A stretch of 64,000 bases of DNA from an uncultured archaeon (GTDB taxonomy: Archaea; Thermoproteota; Nitrososphaeria_A; Caldarchaeales; Wolframiiraptoraceae): NCBI GenBank assembly GCA_938083505.1, contig CALKCF010000006.1, forward strand, positions 119,047-183,046. Direction: 5' to 3'. Shown one piece after another: positions 11,007 to 21,291 of this stretch (its first letter is position 1; every line of letters begins with the position of its first letter). A program made the position numbers and the translations under genes. The notes beneath the pieces were generated by a model. It ran no database searches, was not told the DNA's origin, and saw only the letters and a list, made by a program, of their open reading frames with translations.

Positions 11007-11708
11007 CTGAAAGCAGTAATTCTCGCAGGAGGTTATGGGAAAAGGCTCAGACCCCTGACTGAGAACGTTCCAAAACCACTACTCAACGTTTTAGGAAAAC
11101 CGATACTCTGCTGGCAATTTGAGTGGTTAAAGGCTCATAACATCACCGAGATAATAATATGCACCGGTCATTTAAAAGAAAAGATCATAGGCGACGTTGG
11201 TAGCGGCCAGAAGTTCGGCGTGAAGGTGGGTTATCTTGTGGAAGATGAGCCGTTAGGGACCGGTGGGGCTCTTAACAATGCAGCACACCTTCTTAGCAAA
11301 GATAAGTCATTTATTGTAATTAATGGTGACGTATTAACAAACCTGAATCCAATAGAGTTAGTCGAAGCGCTTCGGGATGATATTATTGGGGCCATAGCTG
11401 TGATTCCTTTACCATCACCTTACGGTGTAGTGACTTTCGATAATACTACGTTTAAGATAATCGAGTTTAAGGAGAAGCCCAGGCTTTCAGATTATTGGAT
11501 AAATGCTGGCATCTATGCCTTTACCCCTAAGGTCTTCGATCACTTACCACGGCAGGGCGATTTGGAGAAGACTACTTTCCCAGAGTTGGCGAGTCGGGGG
11601 TTGCTTAAAGCTGTGCCGTTTAAAGAATGTGAGTGGATAAGTATAGACACTTATAAAGATCTTGAAGATGCGGCAAAACTCTTAAAGAGCTTAAGCTTTA
11701 ATCATTAA
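11007..11708 (+). CDS. Sugar-1-phosphate nucleotidyltransferase; probable CTG start
   Basis: The track ORF begins at 11220, but 'LKAVILAGGYGKRLRPLTENVPKPLLNVLGKP' is in frame from CTG 11007; in-frame TAA at 10956 and no ATG/GTG/TTG between. Confidence 0.82.
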   Translation: MKAVILAGGYGKRLRPLTENVPKPLLNVLGKPILCWQFEWLKAHNITEIIICTGHLKEKIIGDVGSGQKFGVKVGYLVEDEPLGTGGALNNAAHLLSKDKSFIVINGDVLTNLNPIELVEALRDDIIGAIAVIPLPSPYGVVTFDNTTFKIIEFKEKPRLSDYWINAGIYAFTPKVFDHLPRQGDLEKTTFPELASRGLLKAVPFKECEWISIDTYKDLEDAAKLLKSLSFNH

Positions 11709-11714
11709 GCGACG

Positions 11715-12221
11715 TTATAGCTTTTTCGCCATGACGTATGCATCTTCACCATCCATATAATAATGTGCCAGCACCTCTACTTTCTGGAAGCCAAGTTTCT
11801 CATACATTACAATAGCTGGTTTATTGGAGACCCTTACTTCTAGATAAACTTCGTAGCAGTTATAATCGTGCTTCAGAGCTTCCATCGCACATTTCATCAG
11901 GGCCGTACCTATGTGCATCCGTCTGTAATTTGGAAGAACTGCTATGGATACTATGTGACCTACCTTCTTCAGCTTAAGCCTTTCTATCTTCGAAAATGTC
12001 CGTTCTACCCTACACATAACATAGCCTACTATCTTCCTGTCACATTCTGCGACAAAGAAAGCTTTCGGAGCATCCCTATAGAGCGTTTCGAAGAAAGAGA
12101 ACGTATAATTTTCCGGGAGACATAATCTGTTAATATGCATTACTTGAAGTAAATCGTTCGGATTTACATTCCTTATAACAATGTTTGGTGGGGTTTCGAT
12201 ATATCTCGAAAGACCTTCCAC
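11715..12221 (-). CDS. rimI: RimI-like N-terminal acetyltransferase (GNAT)
   Basis: 'VSIAVLPNYRRMHIGTALM', 'YLEVRVSNKPAIVMYEKLGF'. Confidence 0.88.
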   Translation of the reverse strand: MEGLSRYIETPPNIVIRNVNPNDLLQVMHINRLCLPENYTFSFFETLYRDAPKAFFVAECDRKIVGYVMCRVERTFSKIERLKLKKVGHIVSIAVLPNYRRMHIGTALMKCAMEALKHDYNCYEVYLEVRVSNKPAIVMYEKLGFQKVEVLAHYYMDGEDAYVMAKKL

Positions 12222-12292
12222 GCACGGTCACCAACACATATCTTCATTCTAAGGATTAGATAAAGATATTTATTGAGGTTTTGACGTAAAGA

Positions 12293-13411
12293 TTGTTGCG
12301 AGAGTATTTGTCAGAATTCGGGTACGGCCTAGCCGAGTTAGAGAACATAAAGACTTTTATTACAAAAAGATTTACCGTCGAGGATGTGTTTTTTGAGGAA
12401 AATATTCTTTCCTTTATTATAAAGGAACGTTACATTAAAGAACCATTCAAAGAGTTGGTTTTTGACCTAAGAAGCATCGGATATGTTCCAATAGCAGTTC
12501 AGGAAGGTGACAGGATACTTATAAGAGTGTTTCCCTACAGAAAAGTCGTCGAGAAAACGAGCAGGATACCTTTGATATTGTTCTTCGTTACACTCGGCAC
12601 AGTATCTATCGATGGTTATTTACGTTCTCTATCGTATGCCGACATATTTTCTAGAACATTCGGCCAGTTTAATGTTATAGAGGTTTTATTAAACACATTG
12701 CTTTTCTCCGTCGCTCTAATGTCTATAATAGGTCTGCATGAATTTGGTCACCTCCTTTCGGCTAAGGCTAGCGGCATGGATGCAACACCTCCATACTTCA
12801 TACCAGGAGTGCCAGGCCTTATGCCGACGTTCGGAGCGGTCATATTCCAAAAAGACCCCGCGATTAACAAAGACAGCCTATTCGACAGCGGCATAAGCGG
12901 TCCTGTCATGGGGTTCATCGCAAGCATGTTTGTAGCGATAGCCGCCTTCTTGACAGCTAACTGGCTGAGCGTATCAGAATACGAATTTGTCCAGACATTA
13001 ATAGCAAGGGAGGGGGGCGTGTTTCTACCTTCGCCGCTCGCATTCTATTTGCTCAGACCTATTTTTGGTAAACCGGATATGGTACCCTTCTTTTCCACAT
13101 TAGGTTTCGCAGCATGGCTTGGTATGGTTGTGACTGCGATAAATTTATTCCCTGCATGGCAGCTGGACGGTGGTAGAATCTTCAGACCCATACTATCGAG
13201 AAAGCAGTACATCATAGCTTCGTACGTTTCGGCACTTGCCTTAATAATAATGGGATATTTTTTGTTAGGCATCTTAATCTTACTCATATCTTCCCGAACA
13301 CCTGATATAGTGCCGCTCGACCAGGTCTCACCACTTTCGAAGAAAAGGAAGTTAGCCCTTTTGGGAGTTGTTGGAATTCTCGTTCTGACCTTTGTCCCTC
13401 TCTCCTTCTAA
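12293..13411 (+). CDS. Site-2-protease-family (M50) membrane metalloprotease
   Basis: 'LHEFGHLLSAKASG' HExxH plus 'NLFPAWQLDGGRI'. Confidence 0.88.
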   Translation: MLREYLSEFGYGLAELENIKTFITKRFTVEDVFFEENILSFIIKERYIKEPFKELVFDLRSIGYVPIAVQEGDRILIRVFPYRKVVEKTSRIPLILFFVTLGTVSIDGYLRSLSYADIFSRTFGQFNVIEVLLNTLLFSVALMSIIGLHEFGHLLSAKASGMDATPPYFIPGVPGLMPTFGAVIFQKDPAINKDSLFDSGISGPVMGFIASMFVAIAAFLTANWLSVSEYEFVQTLIAREGGVFLPSPLAFYLLRPIFGKPDMVPFFSTLGFAAWLGMVVTAINLFPAWQLDGGRIFRPILSRKQYIIASYVSALALIIMGYFLLGILILLISSRTPDIVPLDQVSPLSKKRKLALLGVVGILVLTFVPLSF

Positions 13412-14599
13412 AGATACCGAAATTCTTGAACCATCCGGGACAAACGTTACGTTACATTCTTTTCCTTTTATCCTTAAGGCATAGGAGAGTGCATCCGATA
13501 ATGTGTCAAATGCTTTTGCTCCCAACAACCTTTCTACGTAGGTCTTAGGCAGAGTCGAGACCAGAACTATCTTGTACTTTCTATACAAGAGTTTAAACTT
13601 ATTGATGAGTACCGCTTCATGATGGATTATGCTTGACGGACGATAATCATCTTTCTCTAATACGTACCTGCTAAGCTCTGTTACAAATTCAGGACTGCCT
13701 AATCCATTAGTACACTCGCTTACTAGTATTAGGACGCCGTCATTCTTTATTATGTGTTCAAAGTTTCCTAAAGTTTGGAGTGTGTTCATCAATGTCGAAT
13801 CGTAAGGCGTACCTCCTGGGCTTACTATGAGTATGTCTGTTTTATCCTTTAACCTTACCGTTAGGACGTTATGTGCTAAATTGGACGCGGAGGCCGCAAC
13901 ACTTTCCGGCTGTCCCGCGAAAACTTTCACAAGCCCTTTTTTATCTGAGTGGACTGTTTGTAAGGCAATGCTGGGTTTAAGATTGTTAGCAAGCTCCCAC
14001 AGACTTTCTATACTCTTTGCACGTTTCGGTCTTGATTTTGTGTGCGTCGCCCCCATAATGATTGTGTGTCTGTAATCAAGTAGACCGTAAGTACCATGGT
14101 GCTCTGTAGGCAGGAGCACGATTTTAAGGTCGCTATTCAAGTAGTCTCGATGAACCTGGAGACCGCTAACATCCTCTAAAACCCATCCAGAAGATTCTGA
14201 GTAACGGTCCACAATGGCTACGTTAATATTAGTGACATCGACACCTTCAATGTTTGTGAAATTTTCAATCCCCACTTTACCGTATCTCCAAGGTGAAAGC
14301 AGCACGTGTAAAGATGCCCCATCGCTCTTGTGCTGAACAATAAAATCAATTACTTTTCTGTATACGCGTAAGAAACTTTCGGTCGGTAATTGGGTATCGA
14401 CCAAAAGCGAAATTTTCTTAGGCGGTCGTATTAACCTTTCGAACTCCCCATGCCCTAAACTCTCAATAGCTGACTCTGCCTCTGCTTCAACATTATTGAC
14501 CTCGACTGACCTACTCGGCTCTGCTACAACGCACTGTATTTCTGATGGTACGTCAACAAATATCTCCGTTTTGCCATACTTTAGCCAAATCTCGACCAA
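13352..14599 (-). CDS. LarA / DUF2088-like protein (nickel-dependent lactate racemase family)
   Basis: LarA-like organisation with 'HRDYLNSDLKIVLLPTEHHGTYG...IMGATHTKSRPKRAKSIESLWE'. Confidence 0.55.
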   Translation of the reverse strand: MVEIWLKYGKTEIFVDVPSEIQCVVAEPSRSVEVNNVEAEAESAIESLGHGEFERLIRPPKKISLLVDTQLPTESFLRVYRKVIDFIVQHKSDGASLHVLLSPWRYGKVGIENFTNIEGVDVTNINVAIVDRYSESSGWVLEDVSGLQVHRDYLNSDLKIVLLPTEHHGTYGLLDYRHTIIMGATHTKSRPKRAKSIESLWELANNLKPSIALQTVHSDKKGLVKVFAGQPESVAASASNLAHNVLTVRLKDKTDILIVSPGGTPYDSTLMNTLQTLGNFEHIIKNDGVLILVSECTNGLGSPEFVTELSRYVLEKDDYRPSSIIHHEAVLINKFKLLYRKYKIVLVSTLPKTYVERLLGAKAFDTLSDALSYALRIKGKECNVTFVPDGSRISVSLEGERDKGQNENSNNSQKG

Positions 14600-14667
14600 A
14601 TCTTTCCGACCTTCCCATAGTAAGCTGATAAGATTGATATAAGTGATTATACGTATGTAACATCGCT

Positions 14668-15291
14668 ATGGAACCTCAAGAAATCCTTTCGTTTATATCT
14701 TCAAGGGCAAGCGCAAAGGTTCCGGGCGATGGTGATGTATCATTTGACGAGGTTATAAGAGCATTGGAGGTTGCAATCTCCGCACCGTCAGCGCACAATG
14801 CTCAACCCTGGAGATTCGTCATTGTCAAGGATTCAAAAGTGAAGGAAAAGCTGATCGAGGAAATGGCAGTCTCGTGGCGTGAAGATTTAAGGAGAGATGG
14901 GCTGGATGAGAAGATTATAGACGAAATCATAAGAACATCAACAGAGAGAAGCATGAATGCCTCAGCCATCATCGTAGTATGTCTTACGATGGAGAACATG
15001 CATAAGTACCCTGACGATAGGCGGAACAAATGCGAGTACATAATGGCAGTCCAATCAGTAGCCGCAGCAATAGAGAATATGCTTTTGGCATTCCATGCGA
15101 TGGGCATATCAGCCTGCTGGAGGTGCGGTGCATTATTTGCTCCGGAGGTTGTAAGGAAGGTTTTAAGACTTCCAAATACTTTCGAGCCGCAAGCGATCGT
15201 AGAGGTCTCACGTGGCGGCATCTCATCAAAACCTCCTAGGAAACCATTAAATGAGGTTGCGTGTCTGAACTTTTGGGGAAATTATATATGA
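14668..15291 (+). CDS. Nitroreductase-family FMN protein, FbiB C-terminal-domain-like
   Basis: 'AISAPSAHNAQPWRFVIV', adjacent to cofD. Confidence 0.75.
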   Translation: MEPQEILSFISSRASAKVPGDGDVSFDEVIRALEVAISAPSAHNAQPWRFVIVKDSKVKEKLIEEMAVSWREDLRRDGLDEKIIDEIIRTSTERSMNASAIIVVCLTMENMHKYPDDRRNKCEYIMAVQSVAAAIENMLLAFHAMGISACWRCGALFAPEVVRKVLRLPNTFEPQAIVEVSRGGISSKPPRKPLNEVACLNFWGNYI

Positions 15292-16214
15292 TAACAGCTC
15301 TTGCTGGTGGTGTCGGAGCCGCCAAGCTTATTGATGGGCTCTCTTCGATAGTTCCACCTGAGAAGCTGACGATAATAGTGAATACGGGAGACGACTGCGA
15401 GTTTTACGGCCTACATATCTCGCCCGATGTCGACATAATCACCTATACTTTGGCAGGGCTGGTCGATGAGGAAAAAGGATGGGGTATAAAGAACGATACA
15501 TTTAACTGTCTTGATATGCTAAGGCTTTATGGTTATGATACGTGGTTCAAGCTCGGAGACAAAGATCTAGCAACCCATATCCATAGAACTATGATGTTGA
15601 AGTCTGGTTACAAGCTCTCCGAAGTAACGAGAGACATATGTGCTAAGCTCCGTATCAAGCAAAAGATCATACCAATGACCGATGACTACTTCGCGACGAA
15701 AATAAAGACTGATAGGGATACTCTGCATTTTCAAGAATATTTGGTGAAAAGGGGCTCTGTTGATGTCGTTCGCGATATTATATACGACGGTGCTGAGGTT
15801 GCAAAGCCGGCACCAGGTGTTATAGAGTCGATAATGGATGCTGAGATCATCATAATATGTCCGAGCAACCCTTTAGTGAGTATAGGCACGATACTTGCCA
15901 TTAAGGGCGTGCGTCAAGCCCTGAAGGGGGCCAAAGCCAAGAAGGTTGCGGTTTCACCTATAATTGGCGGTACCGTAGTCAAGGGACCTGCAGACAAAAT
16001 GATGAAGTACTTAGGCATGGAAGTCTCCGCTCTAGGTGTAGCCAAACTTTATTCCGACTTCTTAGACATATTCGTAATAGACGAGGTTGACGCTCCACTT
16101 GCGCATGAGGTTGAAAAGCTGGGCATAAAGGCTGTTATAACCAACACGCTGATGAGGACCAGAGAAGATAGGATCAGGTTAGCGAAGTTCGTCTTAGATA
16201 TTGCTTCTACATAA
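15288..16214 (+). CDS. cofD: 2-phospho-L-lactate transferase (F420 biosynthesis)
   Basis: 'MITALAGGVGAAKLIDGL', 'IVNTGDDCEFYGLHISPDVDII'; ATG overlaps the upstream TGA (ATGA); the track start at 15261 is upstream of this. Confidence 0.94.
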   Translation: MITALAGGVGAAKLIDGLSSIVPPEKLTIIVNTGDDCEFYGLHISPDVDIITYTLAGLVDEEKGWGIKNDTFNCLDMLRLYGYDTWFKLGDKDLATHIHRTMMLKSGYKLSEVTRDICAKLRIKQKIIPMTDDYFATKIKTDRDTLHFQEYLVKRGSVDVVRDIIYDGAEVAKPAPGVIESIMDAEIIIICPSNPLVSIGTILAIKGVRQALKGAKAKKVAVSPIIGGTVVKGPADKMMKYLGMEVSALGVAKLYSDFLDIFVIDEVDAPLAHEVEKLGIKAVITNTLMRTREDRIRLAKFVLDIAST

Positions 16215-16222
16215 AGAAAAGC

Positions 16223-17236
16223 TTAAGGTACCAAGACGGCTCTTGTCCTGACCTCACTCCTTTTCAGCTTTTTGAGGACCTCGTTCACTTTTTCTAAGGG
16301 ATATTTCTCGCAGACGGGTTTTATCTTTCCGGCACGTGCCAACTCTATCACGTCCCTCATCATCCATCTGGAGCCGATCACTGAGCCGACTATCCTTTTC
16401 TCCTCATGGAAGAAGAATTCGCCAAGTTTGATGTGAACACCAATGACAACAGTTCCGGACGGTTTTGTGATCCTTATCGCTTGCTCAGCAACAACATCCG
16501 AGGGGGCAAAGACTATACTGGAATCGACCCCACCCAGTTTTTTTATCTCCTCCACCGGGTCGCTGGTTGATGAATTTATTATTACATCGGCCCCCAGCTC
16601 CTTTGCCACCTCCAAATGCTCTCTGCTCCTGCTGACCGCTATGATCTCAGCACCATAAAGTTTAGCAATTTGGACGACCATGTGACCTACTCCGCCTATA
16701 CCGAAGACTGCCACTCTCTTCCCTGGCTTTAGCTCCGCCTTAAGTACTGCACCATATGCTGTTATACCAGGACAAAACAGCGGAGCAGCTTCAATTGGGT
16801 CTAGGTTATCAGGTATTGGATAGACGTACCGCCAGTCGGCAAGAACGTACTCGGCGTATCCGCCATCAACGGTCTCACCAGTTATCTTCTTACCAGGGCA
16901 AAGGTGCTCAAGTCCCTTTAGACAGTATTCACACTTACCGCAGGCAGTCCAGAGCGGTTGAATACCCACCCTCTGTCCAATACTCAAACCCTCCACACCT
17001 CGACCTAATTCGTGTATCGTACCTACTATTTCATGTCCGGGTATTATCGGTGACTTTGACGGCAAACCATACTTGACCCAATCCCCCTCGATCATGTGTA
17101 GGTTTGACCTGCATACGCCGCATGCTTCTACTTTAACTATAATCTGTCCATCTTTTGGTTCAGGTATGGGTACATCCTCAACAACAATCGGATCATTCTC
17201 GACGGGTGCCGGCTTATAGAGAAGTGCTGCTTTCAT
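16223..17236 (-). CDS. Zinc-dependent alcohol dehydrogenase (MDR family)
   Basis: 'PGHEIVGTIHELG', structural-zinc Cys cluster CGKCEYCLKGLEHLCPG, 'GIGGVGHMVVQIAK'. Confidence 0.9.
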   Translation of the reverse strand: MKAALLYKPAPVENDPIVVEDVPIPEPKDGQIIVKVEACGVCRSNLHMIEGDWVKYGLPSKSPIIPGHEIVGTIHELGRGVEGLSIGQRVGIQPLWTACGKCEYCLKGLEHLCPGKKITGETVDGGYAEYVLADWRYVYPIPDNLDPIEAAPLFCPGITAYGAVLKAELKPGKRVAVFGIGGVGHMVVQIAKLYGAEIIAVSRSREHLEVAKELGADVIINSSTSDPVEEIKKLGGVDSSIVFAPSDVVAEQAIRITKPSGTVVIGVHIKLGEFFFHEEKRIVGSVIGSRWMMRDVIELARAGKIKPVCEKYPLEKVNEVLKKLKRSEVRTRAVLVP

Positions 17237-17321
17237 GTTTAGCAGATTCTAAATTATTTCTTATAAAATTAACTCTTTGCTATCGTGTAGGTGCATGAAA
17301 TTTTCGTAGCGGGATGTATTT

Positions 17322-20300
17322 TTAGCTTATCTTTTTGATCTCCTCGTAGACATCTTTTAGCATATCCTCATAGTTGGTCGCCCTTCTTTCAACATCATCC
17401 ATCATCTTAAGCAGAAGCCTAGTCCTCTCTTCAGAGACAAAACTACCATAATTCTTCTCTAAAAATTCAAAGACCTTGCGTCCAACAATTGTTGGAAGCA
17501 GCAGGCGCTTCTTTTCTATAACGTACTTCCTCCGAAAAAGTTTATCAATTATGGTTGCGTACGTGGAGGGCCTACCGATTGCTTTCTCCTTCATGAGCCT
17601 TATTATATCGGCCTGCGTGTATGGGTAAGCGAAAGGTACTACCCGGTATTCTAACTCAACATCGTGGACACCTTCCGGAAGTTCCTTTTCAATAACTATA
17701 CTTCTATAGAGCTCTAAAGCCCTTCCTTTTGCTTCGACTATCCTCTCAACTACCTTTTCCTTATCCAAGAACTTCACTAAGTATTTTTTGACCTTGACTT
17801 CAAACTCACGGCATTGACTTGCCATGAAACGCCTGAAGATTAGGTCATAAAGAGCGAAATGATCAGCCATCATTCCCTCAGCCGGTATGACTTCTTCATA
17901 GATCATCCTTTGGAGTGTAAACCTGTCCCAATGTCTCGTTGGCCTTATGCATTCATGGGCGCCCATAGCCATGGACGGACGCCTGCCTACAAAATCCTTA
18001 CCGAGAAATTCCTTTGCAATCCTTAACCCGACATCACTTACGTATGTTGAATCCGTTCTATGATAAGTGATCATACCGTTCTCGAAAAGGTCCTGGGCCA
18101 ATTTCATTGCAACATCAGAGCTCAGATGCAATATACGGTTAACATCCTTCAACATCTCATCCGTTGTATAGGGCGGGGGTGGTAAGCGCTTTTCCCACTT
18201 CTCTTCTATCAGCGAAATTTCTACACGTAGCCGTTTCTGTTCACTTTCCAGCTCTTCAAAGGTTAAGCCTAATTGCTGAGCGTAAGCAACCTTCTTTTTC
18301 TTCTTAAATTCATCCATGCGCTGGATAACCCACCCCAGAACAGGTGTCTGAACCCTGCCTGCGGATAAGTTATAATCCCCAAAATGTTTCCAGAGAATCT
18401 GTGAAAGGACGAACCCTATCCATCTGTCCTCTATCCTTCGAAGTATTTGGGCCTTCACCAGATCCTCGTTAACATCCCTTAAGTTTGAAAGGGCTCTCAT
18501 TATCGTCATAGGTGTTACTTCATGGAACTCGATACGCTTTAACTCAGCTAACCCACTCAATATGTTTTTCAGGTCCCAAGCGATCTTCTCACCTTCAGCA
18601 TCCGGGTCTGTACCTATAATGACGAGCCCTGTTTGGTAAGCAAGGTTTCTGATACTCTCTATCCTTCCTGCCGAATCATCTATATCGTCATATCCACACG
18701 TCGGACACCTATCCTGTTTGTTGGTAAATTGGTAGCCGCACCGTCTACACCGCTTTATTGTTGCGTATATTGGTATAAAGTTGTCGTTAACCTGAACCCC
18801 ATGAAAACCTCTATTTGTAACTAAATCGACCATGTGACCTAAGCATGCGGTTATGGATAGCACGTAATTTTGGGTTGCAACCTCATATACAACTAAATTA
18901 TCAATAACTCTGATACTTGGACGTCCAAAAAACCTGGAGATTATTCTCGCTTTTGTCGGGCTTTCAACAATGAACAATGCAGGTTTTATCGTTTCAACAG
19001 CACGATTCCCAGGCATTCTTGTCTTGTCGATCTCTTTCTTTAGCGATTCAAAGTCGGATTCGTTAAAAGCCTTAAACACTATATCATAATATTTTGCTCT
19101 TTTGATGAATGCGTTAAGTATTTCTTCGTCTTTTTCTAATAAAAACGATGCACCTTTTGTCAGACCGTTAATGGTCAGCCTTGATGACCTTCCAGAACCT
19201 TGGATGTAAGTTTTAACATCCGGAAGCACTATCTCATTTTCTTTTACGACGAAGTCCTCAGGTTTTCTCCTTTGTAAAATTTCGTTTATCAGCTTTTTTA
19301 TTTCTTCTAATTTTTCCGGATGTCTATCCAAACTAAGTATCAACGGAAGGTTTCTCCGTATGGACTCCTCCTGCAAACTTAAGGCCAGCGCCTTTATCAG
19401 CTTAGGTGTTAGAGTTTCATATCTAAATCTTAAGACAGGGGCACCTATGAAGATAACATACCTTATTTTCTGGGGAAGGTCCAACCCCCTAACAAGCAGG
19501 CCATAATAATACGATGTTCCAATCAAATGGTCAACCTTACCCTCACAAAAAAGCTCATAGTCCTCCTTTCTTCCAGCCAATACAAGCCCGATCCTAAATT
19601 CATTCTTCAATACTTTATAATACCTTTCAGCTTCCTCGCTATTTCGGGTATAAATTATGCACCCCTTACCCATTATTCTTAGAATCTCCTTTACTTTTTC
19701 CAACCCCTCCGATTTTGAGTAAAAATCCTCAATGTTTCTAACCGTGAAGAAAGATGAGCCGACATCGAAATTTAATAGTTTTCTAAACAATATCGTAGCC
19801 TTGCCTTTACTCGTGGTCGCCGTAGAGACCAGCAAAACACCTTTCGGTTTGCCGGTCCATTCTCCATCAACCTTACTAAAACCTAGAAGATGCAATACCC
19901 TCTCCACGTTTTTGGAAGTTTTTAGGATTGCGTCTACATCGTCAACAAATATTAATTCGAAATGAAAATTTTTAAGTTTCTCAAACCTCTTGGAAAGAAA
20001 AGCCGCAGTCGTTATGAGTACATTAAAGTCACCGTTCTTAAGAACTTCTTCAAACTTCTCCTTTTCTTTTTTCTTAATTTTCTCGTGATAAAAAGCTAAG
20101 GTTATGTCTCCCTTCTCATTCATGCCCGCATTTTTACCTATCCTTGAGCAAAAGTTTCTTAATTCGTCAACGCACTGCTCGACCAAAATTGTCGTGGGGA
20201 CTATAATGTAGCTTTTCTTTCCCTTTAATGCTAAGAATAGCGAAGCGATCAATCCAAAGGTAGTTTTTCCAATTCCTGTAGGAGCTACAACAGTAAAGCT

Positions 20301-20516
20301 CTCATCCCTGACGAGCCTTTTTATCCAAAGCTTCTGCACTTCTCTAGGTTCACCCAGTATTTCTCTGAACAAGTTTTCAAGTTCTGTTTCTTCCGTGACA
20401 CGCATCGCTAAGCTGAAGGGAACATTTTTAATGTTACACTTTGTTTCGGAAATCTCTTCCGCGGATACATCTTTTTTGCATACGATGCACAAGTCTTCGT
20501 ATATTACTGGTATCAC
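17322..20516 (-). CDS. rgy: Reverse gyrase
   Basis: SF2 helicase part 'VAPTGIGKTTFGL' fused to a type IA topoisomerase with 'GMITYHRTDSTYVSD' and zinc finger 'CRRCGYQFTNKQDRCPTCG'. Confidence 0.96.
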   Translation of the reverse strand: MIPVIYEDLCIVCKKDVSAEEISETKCNIKNVPFSLAMRVTEETELENLFREILGEPREVQKLWIKRLVRDESFTVVAPTGIGKTTFGLIASLFLALKGKKSYIIVPTTILVEQCVDELRNFCSRIGKNAGMNEKGDITLAFYHEKIKKKEKEKFEEVLKNGDFNVLITTAAFLSKRFEKLKNFHFELIFVDDVDAILKTSKNVERVLHLLGFSKVDGEWTGKPKGVLLVSTATTSKGKATILFRKLLNFDVGSSFFTVRNIEDFYSKSEGLEKVKEILRIMGKGCIIYTRNSEEAERYYKVLKNEFRIGLVLAGRKEDYELFCEGKVDHLIGTSYYYGLLVRGLDLPQKIRYVIFIGAPVLRFRYETLTPKLIKALALSLQEESIRRNLPLILSLDRHPEKLEEIKKLINEILQRRKPEDFVVKENEIVLPDVKTYIQGSGRSSRLTINGLTKGASFLLEKDEEILNAFIKRAKYYDIVFKAFNESDFESLKKEIDKTRMPGNRAVETIKPALFIVESPTKARIISRFFGRPSIRVIDNLVVYEVATQNYVLSITACLGHMVDLVTNRGFHGVQVNDNFIPIYATIKRCRRCGYQFTNKQDRCPTCGYDDIDDSAGRIESIRNLAYQTGLVIIGTDPDAEGEKIAWDLKNILSGLAELKRIEFHEVTPMTIMRALSNLRDVNEDLVKAQILRRIEDRWIGFVLSQILWKHFGDYNLSAGRVQTPVLGWVIQRMDEFKKKKKVAYAQQLGLTFEELESEQKRLRVEISLIEEKWEKRLPPPPYTTDEMLKDVNRILHLSSDVAMKLAQDLFENGMITYHRTDSTYVSDVGLRIAKEFLGKDFVGRRPSMAMGAHECIRPTRHWDRFTLQRMIYEEVIPAEGMMADHFALYDLIFRRFMASQCREFEVKVKKYLVKFLDKEKVVERIVEAKGRALELYRSIVIEKELPEGVHDVELEYRVVPFAYPYTQADIIRLMKEKAIGRPSTYATIIDKLFRRKYVIEKKRLLLPTIVGRKVFEFLEKNYGSFVSEERTRLLLKMMDDVERRATNYEDMLKDVYEEIKKIS

Positions 20517-20649
20517 TCTTTATCCCCACAAAAATCCTCCTTATGGTAATCAATCTCACCTAAATTTTTACTTTTGGTTTATTGCTTAGCGTAAAAAATT
20601 AAAGAAATTTAATATTTAACAAGATTTAAAGATTAAACTTAGACACGTC

Positions 20650-21291
20650 TTGCTTGAATTTGTAATAATTCCGGTTAAAAAATTAGCAGATGGAAAATCA
20701 AGACTTAAAAGCCTACTCACCCAAGAGCAACGTAAACATCTTATTCTCAAGATGCTTGAGTCGGTCGTTGACGCTTGTATCGAGGCTGGTTTAGATAAGG
20801 CATATGTGATTGGAAGCGATCCTGAGGTGGAGGAGCTGACTAAGCAGAGGGGGTTGTCTTTCATACCTGACGTATGGTGTGAACTTAACAAATCCCTTGA
20901 AGGTGTTGTTAGCATACTTTGTCCAAAGCACAAAGGAGGCTTTGTCATACTTCCATGCGACCTTCCGTTGCTCTTACCCGAAGATGTGAAAATTATAGGA
21001 AGACTATTGGAGTACAACGACGTCGTAATTTCTCCTGCCTTTGGATTGAGAGGTACAAATGCCCTAGCGATGAAAGAGGCGCACATTGTTAAAACACAGT
21101 TCGGGGCTTCGAGCTTCCCTAAACACGTATCGTCAGCAAGAGCATGCGGTAAGAGAGTGGCAATATATGCGTCGCTAGGAGTATGCCTTGACATTGACTT
21201 ACCTAAAGACCTAAAAATGCTTACCAAGCTACTAAGATCAGGCCATAAAGGCATCGAGAGGTTAAAAAGTTTAGATTATTTGCGCTTATAA
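20650..21291 (+). CDS. cofC: 2-phospho-L-lactate guanylyltransferase (F420 biosynthesis)
   Basis: 'VIIPVKKLADGKSRL', 'ILPCDLPLLLPEDV', 'ISPAFGLRGTNALAMK'. Confidence 0.9.
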   Translation: MLEFVIIPVKKLADGKSRLKSLLTQEQRKHLILKMLESVVDACIEAGLDKAYVIGSDPEVEELTKQRGLSFIPDVWCELNKSLEGVVSILCPKHKGGFVILPCDLPLLLPEDVKIIGRLLEYNDVVISPAFGLRGTNALAMKEAHIVKTQFGASSFPKHVSSARACGKRVAIYASLGVCLDIDLPKDLKMLTKLLRSGHKGIERLKSLDYLRL

